From an uncultured Pelagibacteraceae bacterium (lineage in GTDB: Bacteria > Pseudomonadota > Alphaproteobacteria > Pelagibacterales > Pelagibacteraceae), in assembly GCA_902633985.1 (NCBI GenBank), contig CACPHV010000006.1, positions 1-64,000 on the forward strand: a DNA stretch of 64,000 bases. Direction: 5' to 3'. Under the pieces are notes generated by a model. It saw only the letters and a program-made list of their open reading frames with translations, was not told the origin of the DNA and did not search any database. This document shows positions 16,736 to 26,028 of the stretch, piece by piece (position 1 is the first letter of the stretch; every line of letters begins with the position of its first letter). Position numbers and translations under genes: made by a program.

Positions 16736-17524
16736 ATGTCTGAAAATATTTTAGAGATTAATAATTTAAGTAAATATTTTGGTGGATTAGCTGCAGTTTC
16801 AGATTGTTCAATAAAAGTTAAAAGAGGAACTATCACTGGTATCATTGGACCAAATGGATCTGGTAAAACAACTTTATTTAATTTAATTGCTGGGAACTTA
16901 AAATCTTCTGGTGGTAATGTTGTTTTTGATGATGAAAACATTACAGATGTTCCATCATATGAGTTATTTTCTAAAGGGTTGTTAAGAACATTTCAAATTG
17001 CACATGAGTTTTCAAATTTATCTGTTTTAGAAAATTTAATGATGGTTCCAGGAAATCAATCTGGAGAAAAAATAATGACAGCATTATTTAAACCAGCTTT
17101 AGTTGCAAAAGAAGAGGCTGTGGTTAAAGAGAAAGCGAAAGAAGTTGTTGAATTTTTAAATTTAGGACATTTATCAAATGAGCTAGCTGGAAATCTTTCA
17201 GGTGGTCAAAAGAAATTATTAGAACTTGGAAGAACCATGATGGTCGATGCAAAATTAGTACTATTAGATGAAGTAGGGGCTGGAGTTAACAGAACTTTGT
17301 TAAAAGATCTTGGAACTGCGATAGAAAAGTTAAATAAAGAAAAAGGTTATACTTTTTGTATGATTGAACACGATATGGATTTTATTGGAAGATTGTGTGA
17401 TCCAGTGATTGTAATGGCTGAAGGATCAGTTTTATTTGAGGGAAGTGTTGAGGAAGCAAAAAAAGATGAGAAAGTTATCGAAAGCTATCTTGGAAGAGGA
17501 TCAAAATTAAAGGCTACAAATTAA
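16736..17524 (+). CDS. livG: LivG/UrtD-type ABC ATPase
   Basis: 262-residue ATPase of the branched-chain amino-acid/amide ABC group. Walker A is GPNGSGKTT, signature LSGGQKK, Walker B LVLLDEVGAGVN, where the usual Pro after the catalytic DE is Val, and the switch His is in MIEHDMDF. It ends with ESYLGRGS, the normal LivG tail that is lost by frameshift in the gene at 12436. It begins 5 bases after the ProC-like gene, and its TAATG overlap starts livF. Confidence 0.9.
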   Translation: MSENILEINNLSKYFGGLAAVSDCSIKVKRGTITGIIGPNGSGKTTLFNLIAGNLKSSGGNVVFDDENITDVPSYELFSKGLLRTFQIAHEFSNLSVLENLMMVPGNQSGEKIMTALFKPALVAKEEAVVKEKAKEVVEFLNLGHLSNELAGNLSGGQKKLLELGRTMMVDAKLVLLDEVGAGVNRTLLKDLGTAIEKLNKEKGYTFCMIEHDMDFIGRLCDPVIVMAEGSVLFEGSVEEAKKDEKVIESYLGRGSKLKATN

Positions 17525-18231
17525 TGGCATATTTTGAAGGAATAGAAATGACAGGTGGTTATGGAAATGGTCCTGACATTATTAGTTCGTGTTCAGTGAA
17601 TGTAAATAAGGGTGAAATAGTTTCTATTTTAGGTCCTAATGGAGCTGGTAAATCAACTGCTATGAAAGCAATGTTGGGCTTGCTCAATTTAAAATCTGGA
17701 TCAGTAAAGATTGACGGTAAGGATATTTCAAAATTATCTCCTCAAGACCGCGTTAAGCAAGGTATTTCTTTTGTGCCACAGACTAAAAATGTTTTTGCAG
17801 GGATGACTGTTGAAGAAAATTTAGAAATGGGTGCATTTCTTGTTGAGGATGAAATCAAAAATATAATTGAAGAAATTTATGAATTATTTCCAATTTTAAG
17901 AGAGAAAAGAAATCAGTTGGTTGGTGAACTTTCTGGAGGTCAAAGACAACAAGTAGCTCTAGGTCGAGCTTTAATGATTAAACCTACTGTTTTAATGCTA
18001 GATGAGCCAACAGCAGGGGTATCGCCAATCGTTATGGATGAATTATTTGATCATATTGTTAAAGTTAAAAGAACAAATGTAGCTATCTTAATGGTAGAAC
18101 AAAATGCAAAACAAGCCTTAAGTATTTCTGATAGAGGCTATGTACTAGTTACTGGAGAAAATCGTTATTCAGGAACTGGAAAAGAATTATTAGACGATCC
18201 AAGAGTAAGAAGCTCTTTTTTGGGAGGGTAA
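17524..18231 (+). CDS. livF: LivF/UrtE-type ABC ATPase
   Basis: 235 residues. Walker A GPNGAGKST, Q-loop FVPQTKNVFAGMTVEENLEM, signature LSGGQRQQ, Walker B LMLDEPTAGVSP, and MVEQNAKQAL with Gln at the switch position, as in LivF. It is the partner of the preceding ATPase in the second importer. The start overlaps the previous stop by one base and the permease gene starts 1 base after its stop. Confidence 0.92.
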   Translation: MAYFEGIEMTGGYGNGPDIISSCSVNVNKGEIVSILGPNGAGKSTAMKAMLGLLNLKSGSVKIDGKDISKLSPQDRVKQGISFVPQTKNVFAGMTVEENLEMGAFLVEDEIKNIIEEIYELFPILREKRNQLVGELSGGQRQQVALGRALMIKPTVLMLDEPTAGVSPIVMDELFDHIVKVKRTNVAILMVEQNAKQALSISDRGYVLVTGENRYSGTGKELLDDPRVRSSFLGG

Positions 18232-18232
18232 T

Positions 18233-19243
18233 ATGGATTTTGTAAATGCGATAATTCTTTTATTAAATTATATTTTCATTCCCGCATTAACTTATGGCTC
18301 TCAATTAGCACTGGGTGCAATCTTTGTTACACTCATATATGGAATTTTAAGATTTGCTAATTTTGCAACTGGTGACATGATGTCATTTGGAACCATGGCT
18401 ACGATTTTATTTACATGGTATTTTCAATTTTTAGGTGTTTCTTTAGGTGTTTTACCTACCGCTCTATTAGCTATTCCATTTGGAATTATTTTTATGATTC
18501 TTTACATGCTTCTAATAGACAAATTTGTCTTCAAATATTATAGACACCAGAAAAGCCCTCCAGTTCAATTTGCAATGGTAAGTATAGGTGTAATGTTTGT
18601 AACTCAAGCGGTAGTGAGAATAATAATTGGACCTGCTGATAGAAGATTTTTTGATGGAGAAAAATTTATTATTAAGGCTCGAGAATTCAAAGAGATCACG
18701 GGTTTAAATGAAGGTCTTGCATTAAAATCAACCCAAGTAATAACTATTTTTGTAACAATAGTTTTAGTCTCTTTATTATTCTGGTTTTTAAATAGAACAA
18801 AAACTGGAAAAAGTATGAAAGCTTATTCTGATAATGAAGATCTTGCTTTGCTATCAGGTATTGATCCAAAAAAAATAGTTTTAGTTACTTGGGTTATTGC
18901 TGGAATTTTGGCTACAATAGGCGGTGCTTTGTATGGTTTAGATAAAAGTTTTAAACCATTTACTTATTTTAATAATATGCTTCCTATTTTTGCAGCTGCA
19001 ATAGTTGGAGGAATTGGAAATCCATTTGGAGCCTTTCTAGGAGGATATGTAATTGCCTTTTCTGAAATTTTATTAACATACGCCTACAAAAAATTCTTTA
19101 TGTATGTCTTACCAGTAAGTATGGAGCCAGAGGGTTTAGTTCAATTGCTTTCAACAGACTATAAATTTGCAGTTTCATTTTCAATCTTGGTGATTGTTTT
19201 GCTTTATAGGCCTTCAGGAATATTTAAAGGAAAAGTATTGTGA
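18233..19243 (+). CDS. livH: LivH-type ABC permease
   Basis: 336-residue membrane permease. The N-terminal GAIFVTLIYGILRFANFATGDMMSFG and the later GKSMKAYSDNEDLALLSGID coupling loop mark the LivH family. Compared with the 297-residue copy at 10482 it has an extra polar segment after the fourth helix (about residues 135-165, GPADRRFFDGEKFIIKAREF). It overlaps the next permease gene by four bases (GTGA). Confidence 0.9.
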   Translation: MDFVNAIILLLNYIFIPALTYGSQLALGAIFVTLIYGILRFANFATGDMMSFGTMATILFTWYFQFLGVSLGVLPTALLAIPFGIIFMILYMLLIDKFVFKYYRHQKSPPVQFAMVSIGVMFVTQAVVRIIIGPADRRFFDGEKFIIKAREFKEITGLNEGLALKSTQVITIFVTIVLVSLLFWFLNRTKTGKSMKAYSDNEDLALLSGIDPKKIVLVTWVIAGILATIGGALYGLDKSFKPFTYFNNMLPIFAAAIVGGIGNPFGAFLGGYVIAFSEILLTYAYKKFFMYVLPVSMEPEGLVQLLSTDYKFAVSFSILVIVLLYRPSGIFKGKVL

Positions 19244-20610
19244 GAAAAAATTTAAATGTAATTGCAGCTTATAGCATCATGATGGTGCTAATTCTGATGG
19301 TTGGGATATTCCAGTCTTGGAATATAGCTTTATCAATATTTAACCTCTGTTTGATTTCTGCAGTAATGACAATGGGTGCCAATATTCAATGGGGGTACGC
19401 TGGTTTAATTAATTTTGGAATTATGGGATATACAGCTTTAGGCGGTTTAGCTGCAGTATTGATTTCTGTAGATCCTGTTCAAGAAGCCTGGAGGGCAGGA
19501 GGTTTTGATATTTTAATGGCCTTATGGCTCATAGTAGTAATGGTATTAGTTATAAGGTTTATTTTAAAAAGATTTGAAAAATCAAAAATCAGAACATACA
19601 GCATAGCTGCAATAATAATTTCAGGTATTTTGCTTATTAGATTTTCTGCAGAGCCAGGTATAGAAGCTATTGAAGCAGTTGATCCTGCTAAAACTGGTTT
19701 CCTGGGAGGATTTGGATTACCAATTGTATTTTCTTGGATAGTAGGCGCTCTTTTTGCTGGTGGTTTAGCTTTTATAGTTGGAAAAGTTGCGCTTGGTCTA
19801 AGAGCAGATTACTTAGCTATCGCAACACTTCTTATTTCTGAAATTGTTATTGCAATTATTAAACATGAAGACTGGCTCACAAGAGGAGTCAAAAATGTTA
19901 TTGGATTAAAAAGACCCGCACCTTATGAAGTAGATCTGCAAACTACTGATTGGTTTATAAACTTAGTTGAAAAGTTTAATTCAGGAAAATTAAGTGTAAT
20001 CGAGAATTTAGCTGATAGACAGGCTGCTTTAAACCAACTTGTTATAGAAGGTTCATCAGTATTTGTAAAATTGTGTTATTCAGGATTATTCTTAGTAGTA
20101 GTAATTATTCTTTTAATTTTAACTCAAAAAGCTCTTTATTCTCCTTGGGGAAGAATGATGAGAGCAATAAGAGATAATGAGGAAGCTGCAAATGCAATGG
20201 GTAAAAATGTTGTTAAGCAACATTTATTAATTTTTATTTTAGGTTCAGCTATAGTTGGAATTGCGGGTGCAATGCTTGTTACACAAGATGGTCTATTTAC
20301 CCCAGGAAGTTATAGACCCATGAGATATACGTTCTTAATTTGGGTAATGGTAATTGTTGGAGGAAGTGGAAATAACTTTGGAGCAATTTTAGGAGGATTT
20401 GTTGTCTGGTTCTTATGGATTGAAGCTGCACCAATATCATTATTCTTAATAAACTTTTTCACTGCGGGAATTCCTGAAACAAATGCACTTAAAGCTCACT
20501 TAATAGAAAGTGTTCCTTATTTCAGATTTTTACTGATGGGATTAGGGTTGTTGTTTATAATGAGGTATCGACCTAAAGGTATACTTCCTGAAAAAATAGA
20601 AATAAAGTAA
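19240..20610 (+). CDS. livM: LivM-type ABC permease, extended
   Basis: 456 residues from GTG, about 100 longer than the first LivM copy. The core is recognisable: MGANIQWGYAGLINFGIMGYT, GLRADYLAIATLLISEIVIA and the coupling loop MRAIRDNEEAANAMGKN. Extra length comes from a helix pair near residues 85-140 and a polar insertion around residues 235-275. Similar long LivM proteins occur with amide/urea-type importers. The stop is followed after 5 bases by a micro-ORF. Confidence 0.9.
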   Translation: MRKNLNVIAAYSIMMVLILMVGIFQSWNIALSIFNLCLISAVMTMGANIQWGYAGLINFGIMGYTALGGLAAVLISVDPVQEAWRAGGFDILMALWLIVVMVLVIRFILKRFEKSKIRTYSIAAIIISGILLIRFSAEPGIEAIEAVDPAKTGFLGGFGLPIVFSWIVGALFAGGLAFIVGKVALGLRADYLAIATLLISEIVIAIIKHEDWLTRGVKNVIGLKRPAPYEVDLQTTDWFINLVEKFNSGKLSVIENLADRQAALNQLVIEGSSVFVKLCYSGLFLVVVIILLILTQKALYSPWGRMMRAIRDNEEAANAMGKNVVKQHLLIFILGSAIVGIAGAMLVTQDGLFTPGSYRPMRYTFLIWVMVIVGGSGNNFGAILGGFVVWFLWIEAAPISLFLINFFTAGIPETNALKAHLIESVPYFRFLLMGLGLLFIMRYRPKGILPEKIEIK

Positions 20611-20615
20611 ACATA

Positions 20616-20687
20616 ATGAAATATATTATATTAGGTGCTGCTGCTGCTTGGGCTTTGTATATGGCTGATAAGTATTTATTCTTTTAA
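20616..20687 (+). CDS. 23-residue hydrophobic micro-protein
   Basis: ATG 20616 opens a 23-codon frame with Ala-rich hydrophobic content (MKYIILGAAAAWALYM, then ADKYLFF) ending at TAA 20685-20687. The sequence is a plausible single membrane helix with an aromatic tail. It lies between livM and the MFS gene, and its stop overlaps the MFS start as TAATG, the coupling used by real genes here. It could be a membrane micro-protein or a leader frame that feeds ribosomes to the MFS gene. Confidence 0.5.
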   Translation: MKYIILGAAAAWALYMADKYLFF

Positions 20688-21856
20688 TGAATAAAAATCT
20701 TTCGTTACTTATATTAAGCCAGATTTTTGCTTTTACAGCTGCACCGGTTACCGTTTTTTTAAGCGGTATAATTGGTTCAAAATTTAGTCCAATAAAATCT
20801 TTAGCTACTCTTCCAATGGCTTTGTCAGTTGTTGGAATTGCCTTATTCGCTTTTTTTGCTGCAAAGTTAATGAGTATAATTGGACGAAAATTAGGTTTTA
20901 TTTTTGCATCTATAGTTACATGTTTTGCATCTCTTTTAACTGCATACTCTATAATTATAGAAAGTTTTGTATTATATAATTTAGGGTGCTTTTTAATTGG
21001 TGGAGGAATAGCTTTTAGCCATCAATATCGTTTTGCAGCAGTGGAGGTTGTGGATAAGGATTATGCACCAAAAGCAATTTCTATCATTTTGTTAGCAGGA
21101 ATAGGTTCGGCGTTTATTGGTCCAAACATTGCAAACATTTCGAAAGGATTTATTTCAGATCATATGTATGCAGGTTCTTATCTTGCACTTGCCATTTTAT
21201 CTATCTTATCAACAATATTTTTAATTTTTTATCAGGAACCAAAAACGATATCTAGTAATCAATATAAAACTGGAAGAAGTTTTTTTGAGCTTATCTCTCA
21301 ACCTAGATTTCTACAAGCGCTCGTAGCTTCAGCTTTTGCCTATGCTGTAATGACTTTTTTGATGACAGCAACTCCTATAAGTATGCATCTGATGGAGAAA
21401 ATAAGTTTAAGCAAGACTGGATTTGTTATTCAGCTTCATATAGCAGCCATGTTTTTACCTTCACTAGTTACAGGAAATTTAATTAAAAGGTATGGTCATA
21501 GTAAAATAATGTATTTGGGAGTTTTATTTTTTTTAGTCACAATTATTACCAGTTTATTTGAACAGAATTATATTAACTATATGGTTGCACTGATTTTCTT
21601 GGGGCTAGGGTGGAATTTTTTATTCATTTCAGGAACAAGCTTACTTGTTTTGTGTTACAGAGAAGAAGAAAAATTTAGAGCTCAAGGGTATAATGATTTA
21701 ATTGTTTATTCTATACAAGCATTAGCCAGTTTGTCTGCTGGAGTATTTCTTAGCTTAACTAACTGGAAAACTATGAATTTAATATGTTTAATTTTTCTAA
21801 TTATAATAGCTCTTTCTACTATTAGAGCTGATCTAAAAAAAAACCCCAGTAATTAA
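20687..21856 (+). CDS. MFS transporter
   Basis: 389-residue major-facilitator-superfamily transporter with about twelve hydrophobic helices. The loop after helix 2 has IGRKLGFIFASI, the MFS loop motif, and a second copy-like loop KRYGHSKIMYLG occurs after helix 8. Substrate is unknown; its place at the end of the second ABC gene set suggests exchange or export of a related compound. The start overlaps the micro-ORF stop (TAATG). Its own stop lies within a terminator. Confidence 0.85.
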   Translation: MNKNLSLLILSQIFAFTAAPVTVFLSGIIGSKFSPIKSLATLPMALSVVGIALFAFFAAKLMSIIGRKLGFIFASIVTCFASLLTAYSIIIESFVLYNLGCFLIGGGIAFSHQYRFAAVEVVDKDYAPKAISIILLAGIGSAFIGPNIANISKGFISDHMYAGSYLALAILSILSTIFLIFYQEPKTISSNQYKTGRSFFELISQPRFLQALVASAFAYAVMTFLMTATPISMHLMEKISLSKTGFVIQLHIAAMFLPSLVTGNLIKRYGHSKIMYLGVLFFLVTIITSLFEQNYINYMVALIFLGLGWNFLFISGTSLLVLCYREEEKFRAQGYNDLIVYSIQALASLSAGVFLSLTNWKTMNLICLIFLIIIALSTIRADLKKNPSN

Positions 21857-21872
21857 ATTACTGGGGTTTTTT
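21842..21872. terminator. Bidirectional rho-independent terminator
   Basis: AACCCCAGTAATT (21842-21854) and AATTACTGGGGTT (21856-21868) form a 13-bp hairpin around one base, with six T downstream and ten A upstream. It therefore works on both strands, ending the MFS gene (plus strand, stop inside the stem) and the convergent binding-protein gene (minus strand). Confidence 0.92.
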
Positions 21873-21888
21873 GAATTAAGATAAAAAA

Positions 21889-23070
21889 TTATCTTTGTTT
21901 TTTAGTTTTGAATTTTCCGCCTTTAACTTCTTGCTCTAAGAAAGAACCTTCAGCTTCACCAACTTCAGTAAAAGTTACTCCAGTAGCACCTTCGTAATTG
22001 ATCTTTTTACCTTTCGCTAGTAAATCTAAACCTTTCTTAAGTTCACCTGGATAAATCTTTTTTCCAGGAGCGTTAGCAACATCCATTACATTTTTTGCAA
22101 TAGATGCTCTGTCAGCAGAGTTACCTGCTTGCATTGCAAGAACGATTAAAGCAGCTGCATCGTAGGATTCAGCTGTGTATGGACCAGATGCTTCTACACC
22201 ACCAGCTTTTGCAACTTCAGCAAATATGCCAGCACCTTTACCAGTAGAACCCGGCATAGATCCAAATGATTTACTTAAATCTTTACCAAAAGCATCAACT
22301 AAAGATTGACCAATCATACCATCTGATAAAACAAATTTATCAAATGCACCAGAGTCTAAAGAAGCTTGAATAATTCCTTTTCCTCCTTGGTCAAGATAAC
22401 CAATAACTGCTACAGCGTCACCACCAGCAGAAGCAAGAGTTGCTACTTCAGATGAGTAATCTGCTTTTCCATCTTCGTGAGCAGTTACAGTTGTAACTTT
22501 AATACCATGAGCTTCAACTGCTGCTTTGTAAACATCAGCTAAACCTTTACCATAGTCATTATTAGTATAAGTGATTGCAACACTTTTTACTTTTCTATCT
22601 TTAGTTATGTCAGCTAAAATTTGACCACCTCTAGCATCTGATGGAGCAGTTCTAAAGAAGTACCCTTTATCATCTAGAGTTGTTAATCCTGGAGAAGTTG
22701 CTGAAGGTGAAATCATAACCACACCATTTGGTACAGCAACATTTGTTGCAATAGCACCAGTTACACCTGAACAGTCAGCCCCCATGATTGCAGCTACACC
22801 GCCTGAAATTAAACCTTCAGCCGCCGCTGTTGCTGCTGCTGAGTCAACACAAGTTGAGTCCGCTCTCATAACTTCAATTTTTTTTCCACCTAATAGTGAA
22901 CCTGAGTCAGAAGCTTCTTTAAAAGCAAGCTCTGCAGATGCAGCCATAGCTGGAGTTAGAGATTCAATAGGACCAGTAAATCCTAAAATAATCCCCATTT
23001 TAATATCTGCCATTACTTTTGTTCCAAAAATAGATACAAACATAAATGCAGCGATAAATAGTTTTCTCAT
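21889..23070 (-). CDS. livK: Branched-chain amino-acid-type ABC substrate-binding protein
   Basis: 393 residues from ATG 23070, with AGAGGAAG 4 bases upstream; longer starts are unlikely. Signal peptide RKLFIAAFMFVSIFGTKVMA precedes the mature DIKMGIILGFTGPIESLTP. It is a type I periplasmic binding protein, with the AIMGADCSGVTGAIATNVAV ligand-loop pattern and the hinge-like FFRTAPSDARGGQILAD. It probably serves the ABC cluster at 16736-20610, which has no binding protein of its own. Codon use is notably Gly/Ala-rich, as expected for a highly expressed protein. Confidence 0.88.
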   Translation of the reverse strand: MRKLFIAAFMFVSIFGTKVMADIKMGIILGFTGPIESLTPAMAASAELAFKEASDSGSLLGGKKIEVMRADSTCVDSAAATAAAEGLISGGVAAIMGADCSGVTGAIATNVAVPNGVVMISPSATSPGLTTLDDKGYFFRTAPSDARGGQILADITKDRKVKSVAITYTNNDYGKGLADVYKAAVEAHGIKVTTVTAHEDGKADYSSEVATLASAGGDAVAVIGYLDQGGKGIIQASLDSGAFDKFVLSDGMIGQSLVDAFGKDLSKSFGSMPGSTGKGAGIFAEVAKAGGVEASGPYTAESYDAAALIVLAMQAGNSADRASIAKNVMDVANAPGKKIYPGELKKGLDLLAKGKKINYEGATGVTFTEVGEAEGSFLEQEVKGGKFKTKKQR

Positions 23071-23177
23071 TATCTTCCTCTTTATTGTTAACAATTTATA
23101 AAAGCCAATTTAAGTATGAATACAATCAATATTCAATGACAAAATTATCCTATTTTAGATGGGTTAATTGATACAGA

Positions 23178-24659
23178 TTATCTTATTGAGAAAGGGTCTA
23201 GAGAAGGTTCGTCAGATGTGTAGAACCAAGTTGTTTTTACTCTTGTATAGTCTTTAATTGAGTCAATTCCTGCTTCTTTTCCATATCCACTATCCTTGAT
23301 ACCTCCAAAAGGAGCAGAAGGTGAAATTAATCTATAAGTATTTACAAAGGTTATTCCCGCCCTAATTGCTTTTGAGACTCTCATACCTCTGGATAAATTA
23401 CTTGTATAAACCCCAGAGGATAATCCATATTGATTATCGTTCATTTTTGAAATTACTTCCTCCTCTGTATCAAATTTCATTACTGATAACACAGGTCCAA
23501 ATAACTCATTTTCTGCTACTGGCAGATTGTGATTATCACATTCTATAATTGTAGGAGGAAAGTAGTATCCTTTATTTGAAAAAGAATGTCTTTCACCTCC
23601 ACACTTAATTTTTCCACCTTGATCAATTGTCTCTTTAATATTTTTTTCTATTACTTCTAATTGTTTAAAATTACTTAAAGGACCCATTTCTGTTTCTGGA
23701 TCCATTGGTGCTCCTATTTTTATTTTAGATGCACGTTTTGAAAGCTTGTCTAAAAATTCATCATAAATTCCTTTTTGCAAATAAAGTCTTGAACCTGCTA
23801 TACAACTTTGTCCGCTTGCACCAAATATTCCAGCTGTAATACCATTTATTGCATTTTCTTGCTCTGCATCATCAAAGACTGCAACTGGACTTTTTCCACC
23901 TAGTTCTAAACTTACTTCTGATAAATTTTCTGCTGAGTTTTTAATTATATGTTTCGCTGTTTCAGGACCACCAGTAAAAGCAACTTTTTCAACCAAGTTA
24001 TGAGTGGTTAAACTTTTACCACAAGGATCTCCAAATCCTGTAATTACATTCACCACACCTTTAGGGATACCAGTTTTTTCAACTAACTTTGCAAATTCAA
24101 ACAAAACAGCAGGGGCAAGTTCAGAGGATTTAATTACAACTGTGTTACCCATTGCAAGTGCTGGTGCAACTTTAGTAGCAGTTAAAAACATTTGTGAATT
24201 CCAAGGAATTATTGCAGCTATAACTCCTATAGGTATTCTTGTTGTTATTGCTTGAACATTTGGTTTATCTATTGGCAAAACCGTACCTTCAACTTTATCT
24301 GCCAAGCCAGCATAATAGTCGTAGTATTCTGCTATATAAACTGCTTGCTTTTTTGTTTCTCTGTAAAGTTTTCCAGTATCAATTGTTTCTATTTCTCCTA
24401 GCATTTCTGCATTCTCTCTCAATTGATTTCCAATAGCTCTTAAATATTTAGCTCTTTCTCTAGGAAGTAGCTTTGGCCATTCACCCTCGAATGCTTTTTG
24501 AGCTGCTTTAACTGCATTATCAACATCTTTAGCACTTGCTTCTGGAACAACTGCCCATGGCTCATTATGTTCTGGATTTAAAGTTTCAAATGTTTTTTTA
24601 CTTTCAGAGTTTACCCACTCACCATTAATAAACATTTTATATTGCTTTAGTTTACTCAT
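23178..24659 (-). CDS. NAD(P)-dependent aldehyde dehydrogenase
   Basis: 493 residues. Catalytic Cys lies in GASGQSCIAGSR and the general-base Glu in VSLELGGKSP; the cofactor segment IPWNSQMFLTATKVAPALA and the end ITFVNTYRLISPSAPFGG are typical of the family. The IPWN variant keeps the catalytic Asn. It oxidises an aldehyde to an acid, and the position at the end of a five-gene catabolic operon suggests it handles the aldehyde formed upstream. ATG 24659 overlaps the hydrolase stop by 8 bases and is preferred to the ATG-less extension to 24668. Confidence 0.9.
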   Translation of the reverse strand: MSKLKQYKMFINGEWVNSESKKTFETLNPEHNEPWAVVPEASAKDVDNAVKAAQKAFEGEWPKLLPRERAKYLRAIGNQLRENAEMLGEIETIDTGKLYRETKKQAVYIAEYYDYYAGLADKVEGTVLPIDKPNVQAITTRIPIGVIAAIIPWNSQMFLTATKVAPALAMGNTVVIKSSELAPAVLFEFAKLVEKTGIPKGVVNVITGFGDPCGKSLTTHNLVEKVAFTGGPETAKHIIKNSAENLSEVSLELGGKSPVAVFDDAEQENAINGITAGIFGASGQSCIAGSRLYLQKGIYDEFLDKLSKRASKIKIGAPMDPETEMGPLSNFKQLEVIEKNIKETIDQGGKIKCGGERHSFSNKGYYFPPTIIECDNHNLPVAENELFGPVLSVMKFDTEEEVISKMNDNQYGLSSGVYTSNLSRGMRVSKAIRAGITFVNTYRLISPSAPFGGIKDSGYGKEAGIDSIKDYTRVKTTWFYTSDEPSLDPFSIR

Positions 24660-25434
24660 CTGATCCAATAAAATTTTTGATTGTTAAATTTACATCATCA
24701 GCACACTCAATACCACAAAGATGTTTTCCATCTTTAATGATCTTTAATTGACTTTTAGAGATCAAACTATTCAATTCTTGAGACATTTTTACAGTTGAGC
24801 CAATGTCGTATTCACCTGTCATAACCAATGTACTTGCTTTAATTTTATTAAAATCTTCATCATTTTTATGATTAACGAATAGCTCATAAACCTTTAAAAA
24901 ATTATTCATATTATTAGCAGACAAAATTGAACTTATTTTTTCATATATTTCTGGATTATTTTCTAAATATTTATCAGTAAACCATCTCTTTAAAGCTTGC
25001 TTTGAAAGTTTTAATTCTTGTTTTGCTTGTTGAAACCTTTGATTAACAATTTTTTGTTGTTCCTCAGTTCTTTTATAAATAGAACACAAAAGAGTTAATG
25101 TCTGTAAACGTTCATTATGTTTAGTTGCAAAATTTCGTGCAACTAAAGAACCTATAGAGAAACCTACAAGATGTATTTTTTTTATATTAAGATGGTCCAT
25201 TAACCCAATTAGTTGGTCAGAAAAATCATCAAAACTTATTTCCTTATTTTCTAGTGAAGATTTTCCATGACCTAAAATGTCATAGGCAAGAGTTGAATGA
25301 TAATTAAAAAATTCAAGCTGGGGCTGCCATATTTCGTGAGTAAGACCTACACCATGCACAAATACTATTGGAACATCTTGATCCTTTTTATTGAATAAGT
25401 AATAAGTTCCTGATGCAGTAGTTCCCGTCGTCAT
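24652..25434 (-). CDS. Alpha/beta hydrolase (RutD-like size)
   Basis: 260-residue alpha/beta-hydrolase-fold protein. The oxyanion motif HGVGLTHEIW, the nucleophile elbow GFSIGS, an acidic residue in GEYDIGS and the catalytic His of DGKHLCG form a complete triad. Such enzymes hydrolyse esters, lactones, carbamates or enol-lactones. ATG 25434 is preferred to the TTG three bases before it. It is tightly packed between the DUF1185 and aldehyde dehydrogenase genes and probably acts on an intermediate of the same pathway. Confidence 0.86.
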   Translation of the reverse strand: MTTGTTASGTYYLFNKKDQDVPIVFVHGVGLTHEIWQPQLEFFNYHSTLAYDILGHGKSSLENKEISFDDFSDQLIGLMDHLNIKKIHLVGFSIGSLVARNFATKHNERLQTLTLLCSIYKRTEEQQKIVNQRFQQAKQELKLSKQALKRWFTDKYLENNPEIYEKISSILSANNMNNFLKVYELFVNHKNDEDFNKIKASTLVMTGEYDIGSTVKMSQELNSLISKSQLKIIKDGKHLCGIECADDVNLTIKNFIGSDE

Positions 25435-25440
25435 CAAGAA

Positions 25441-26028
25441 TTATTTTGGCTCAATACCCATTTCTTTCATGTCTTGATATCTGTCACCAGTTCTTGCATG
25501 TGCTCTACCACTTGATGCCCCACCAATTGCAATAACTACTTCATCATCGAAGGGTGCATCATGAATAGTAAATTCATGAGTTAGGTAATATGGTCTCAAT
25601 CCAGAATCTGTTTTATGCATCATAGGAATCGCAATCTTTGATCCAGCAGGTCCTCTTGTATTTGTAAAACTTAAATAGGAAGTTCCACCAACAGCATCTC
25701 TAAATTTATTACCAAACCTTAAAGTATGAATAAAAGCTGAAGCATGCTCTATTTCACCGTTCAATCCAACTACACCTGCCTTGCCATATGCTAATATTTT
25801 TTCAGGTGATCCTATTTCTTTTATCAATTCTGGAACAAGTAAATCACCTAATTTAGGAGCTAGATCTAAAATAGTTGGTCTGAGATCTTCAACAAAACCC
25901 TGACCATGCCATGGATTTTTAAAGACTGCTGCTACTGATACCATTAAAACTGGTTCTTTCGCTTCTTTACCACCTTCAATAAAAGTTTTGTCTACAAATT
26001 TTGTAAATTTTCTTAATTCTAATTTCAT
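25441..26028 (-). CDS. DUF1185 ("amino acid synthesis") family protein
   Basis: 195 residues matching the DUF1185/AA_synth family: VAAVFKNPWHGQGFVEDLRP, AYGKAGVVGLNGEIEHASAF, and the end GGASSGRAHARTGDRYQDMK. The Pfam-style name has little experimental support to my knowledge, and the family's reaction is unclear. Members often occur next to flavin-dependent monooxygenases, as here. ATG overlaps the stop of the ThDP-enzyme gene by four bases. Its conserved Lys, His and Ser residues suggest an enzyme, possibly an amidohydrolase or isomerase (inference). Confidence 0.82.
   Translation of the reverse strand: MKLELRKFTKFVDKTFIEGGKEAKEPVLMVSVAAVFKNPWHGQGFVEDLRPTILDLAPKLGDLLVPELIKEIGSPEKILAYGKAGVVGLNGEIEHASAFIHTLRFGNKFRDAVGGTSYLSFTNTRGPAGSKIAIPMMHKTDSGLRPYYLTHEFTIHDAPFDDEVVIAIGGASSGRAHARTGDRYQDMKEMGIEPK

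Noticed and set aside
23084-23093. TTGTTAACAA palindrome upstream of livK (minus strand)
   Set aside because: Ten AT-rich bases are expected by chance here, and it lies too near the ribosome site to judge as an operator.
22784-23101. 105-codon plus-strand open frame opposite the livK gene at 21889-23070
   Set aside because: It lies wholly antisense to a clear binding-protein gene, has no ribosome site and only mirrors that gene's codon bias.
24004-24436. Plus-strand frames opposite the aldehyde dehydrogenase gene at 23178
   Set aside because: Shadows of a well-supported gene with intact catalytic motifs on the minus strand.
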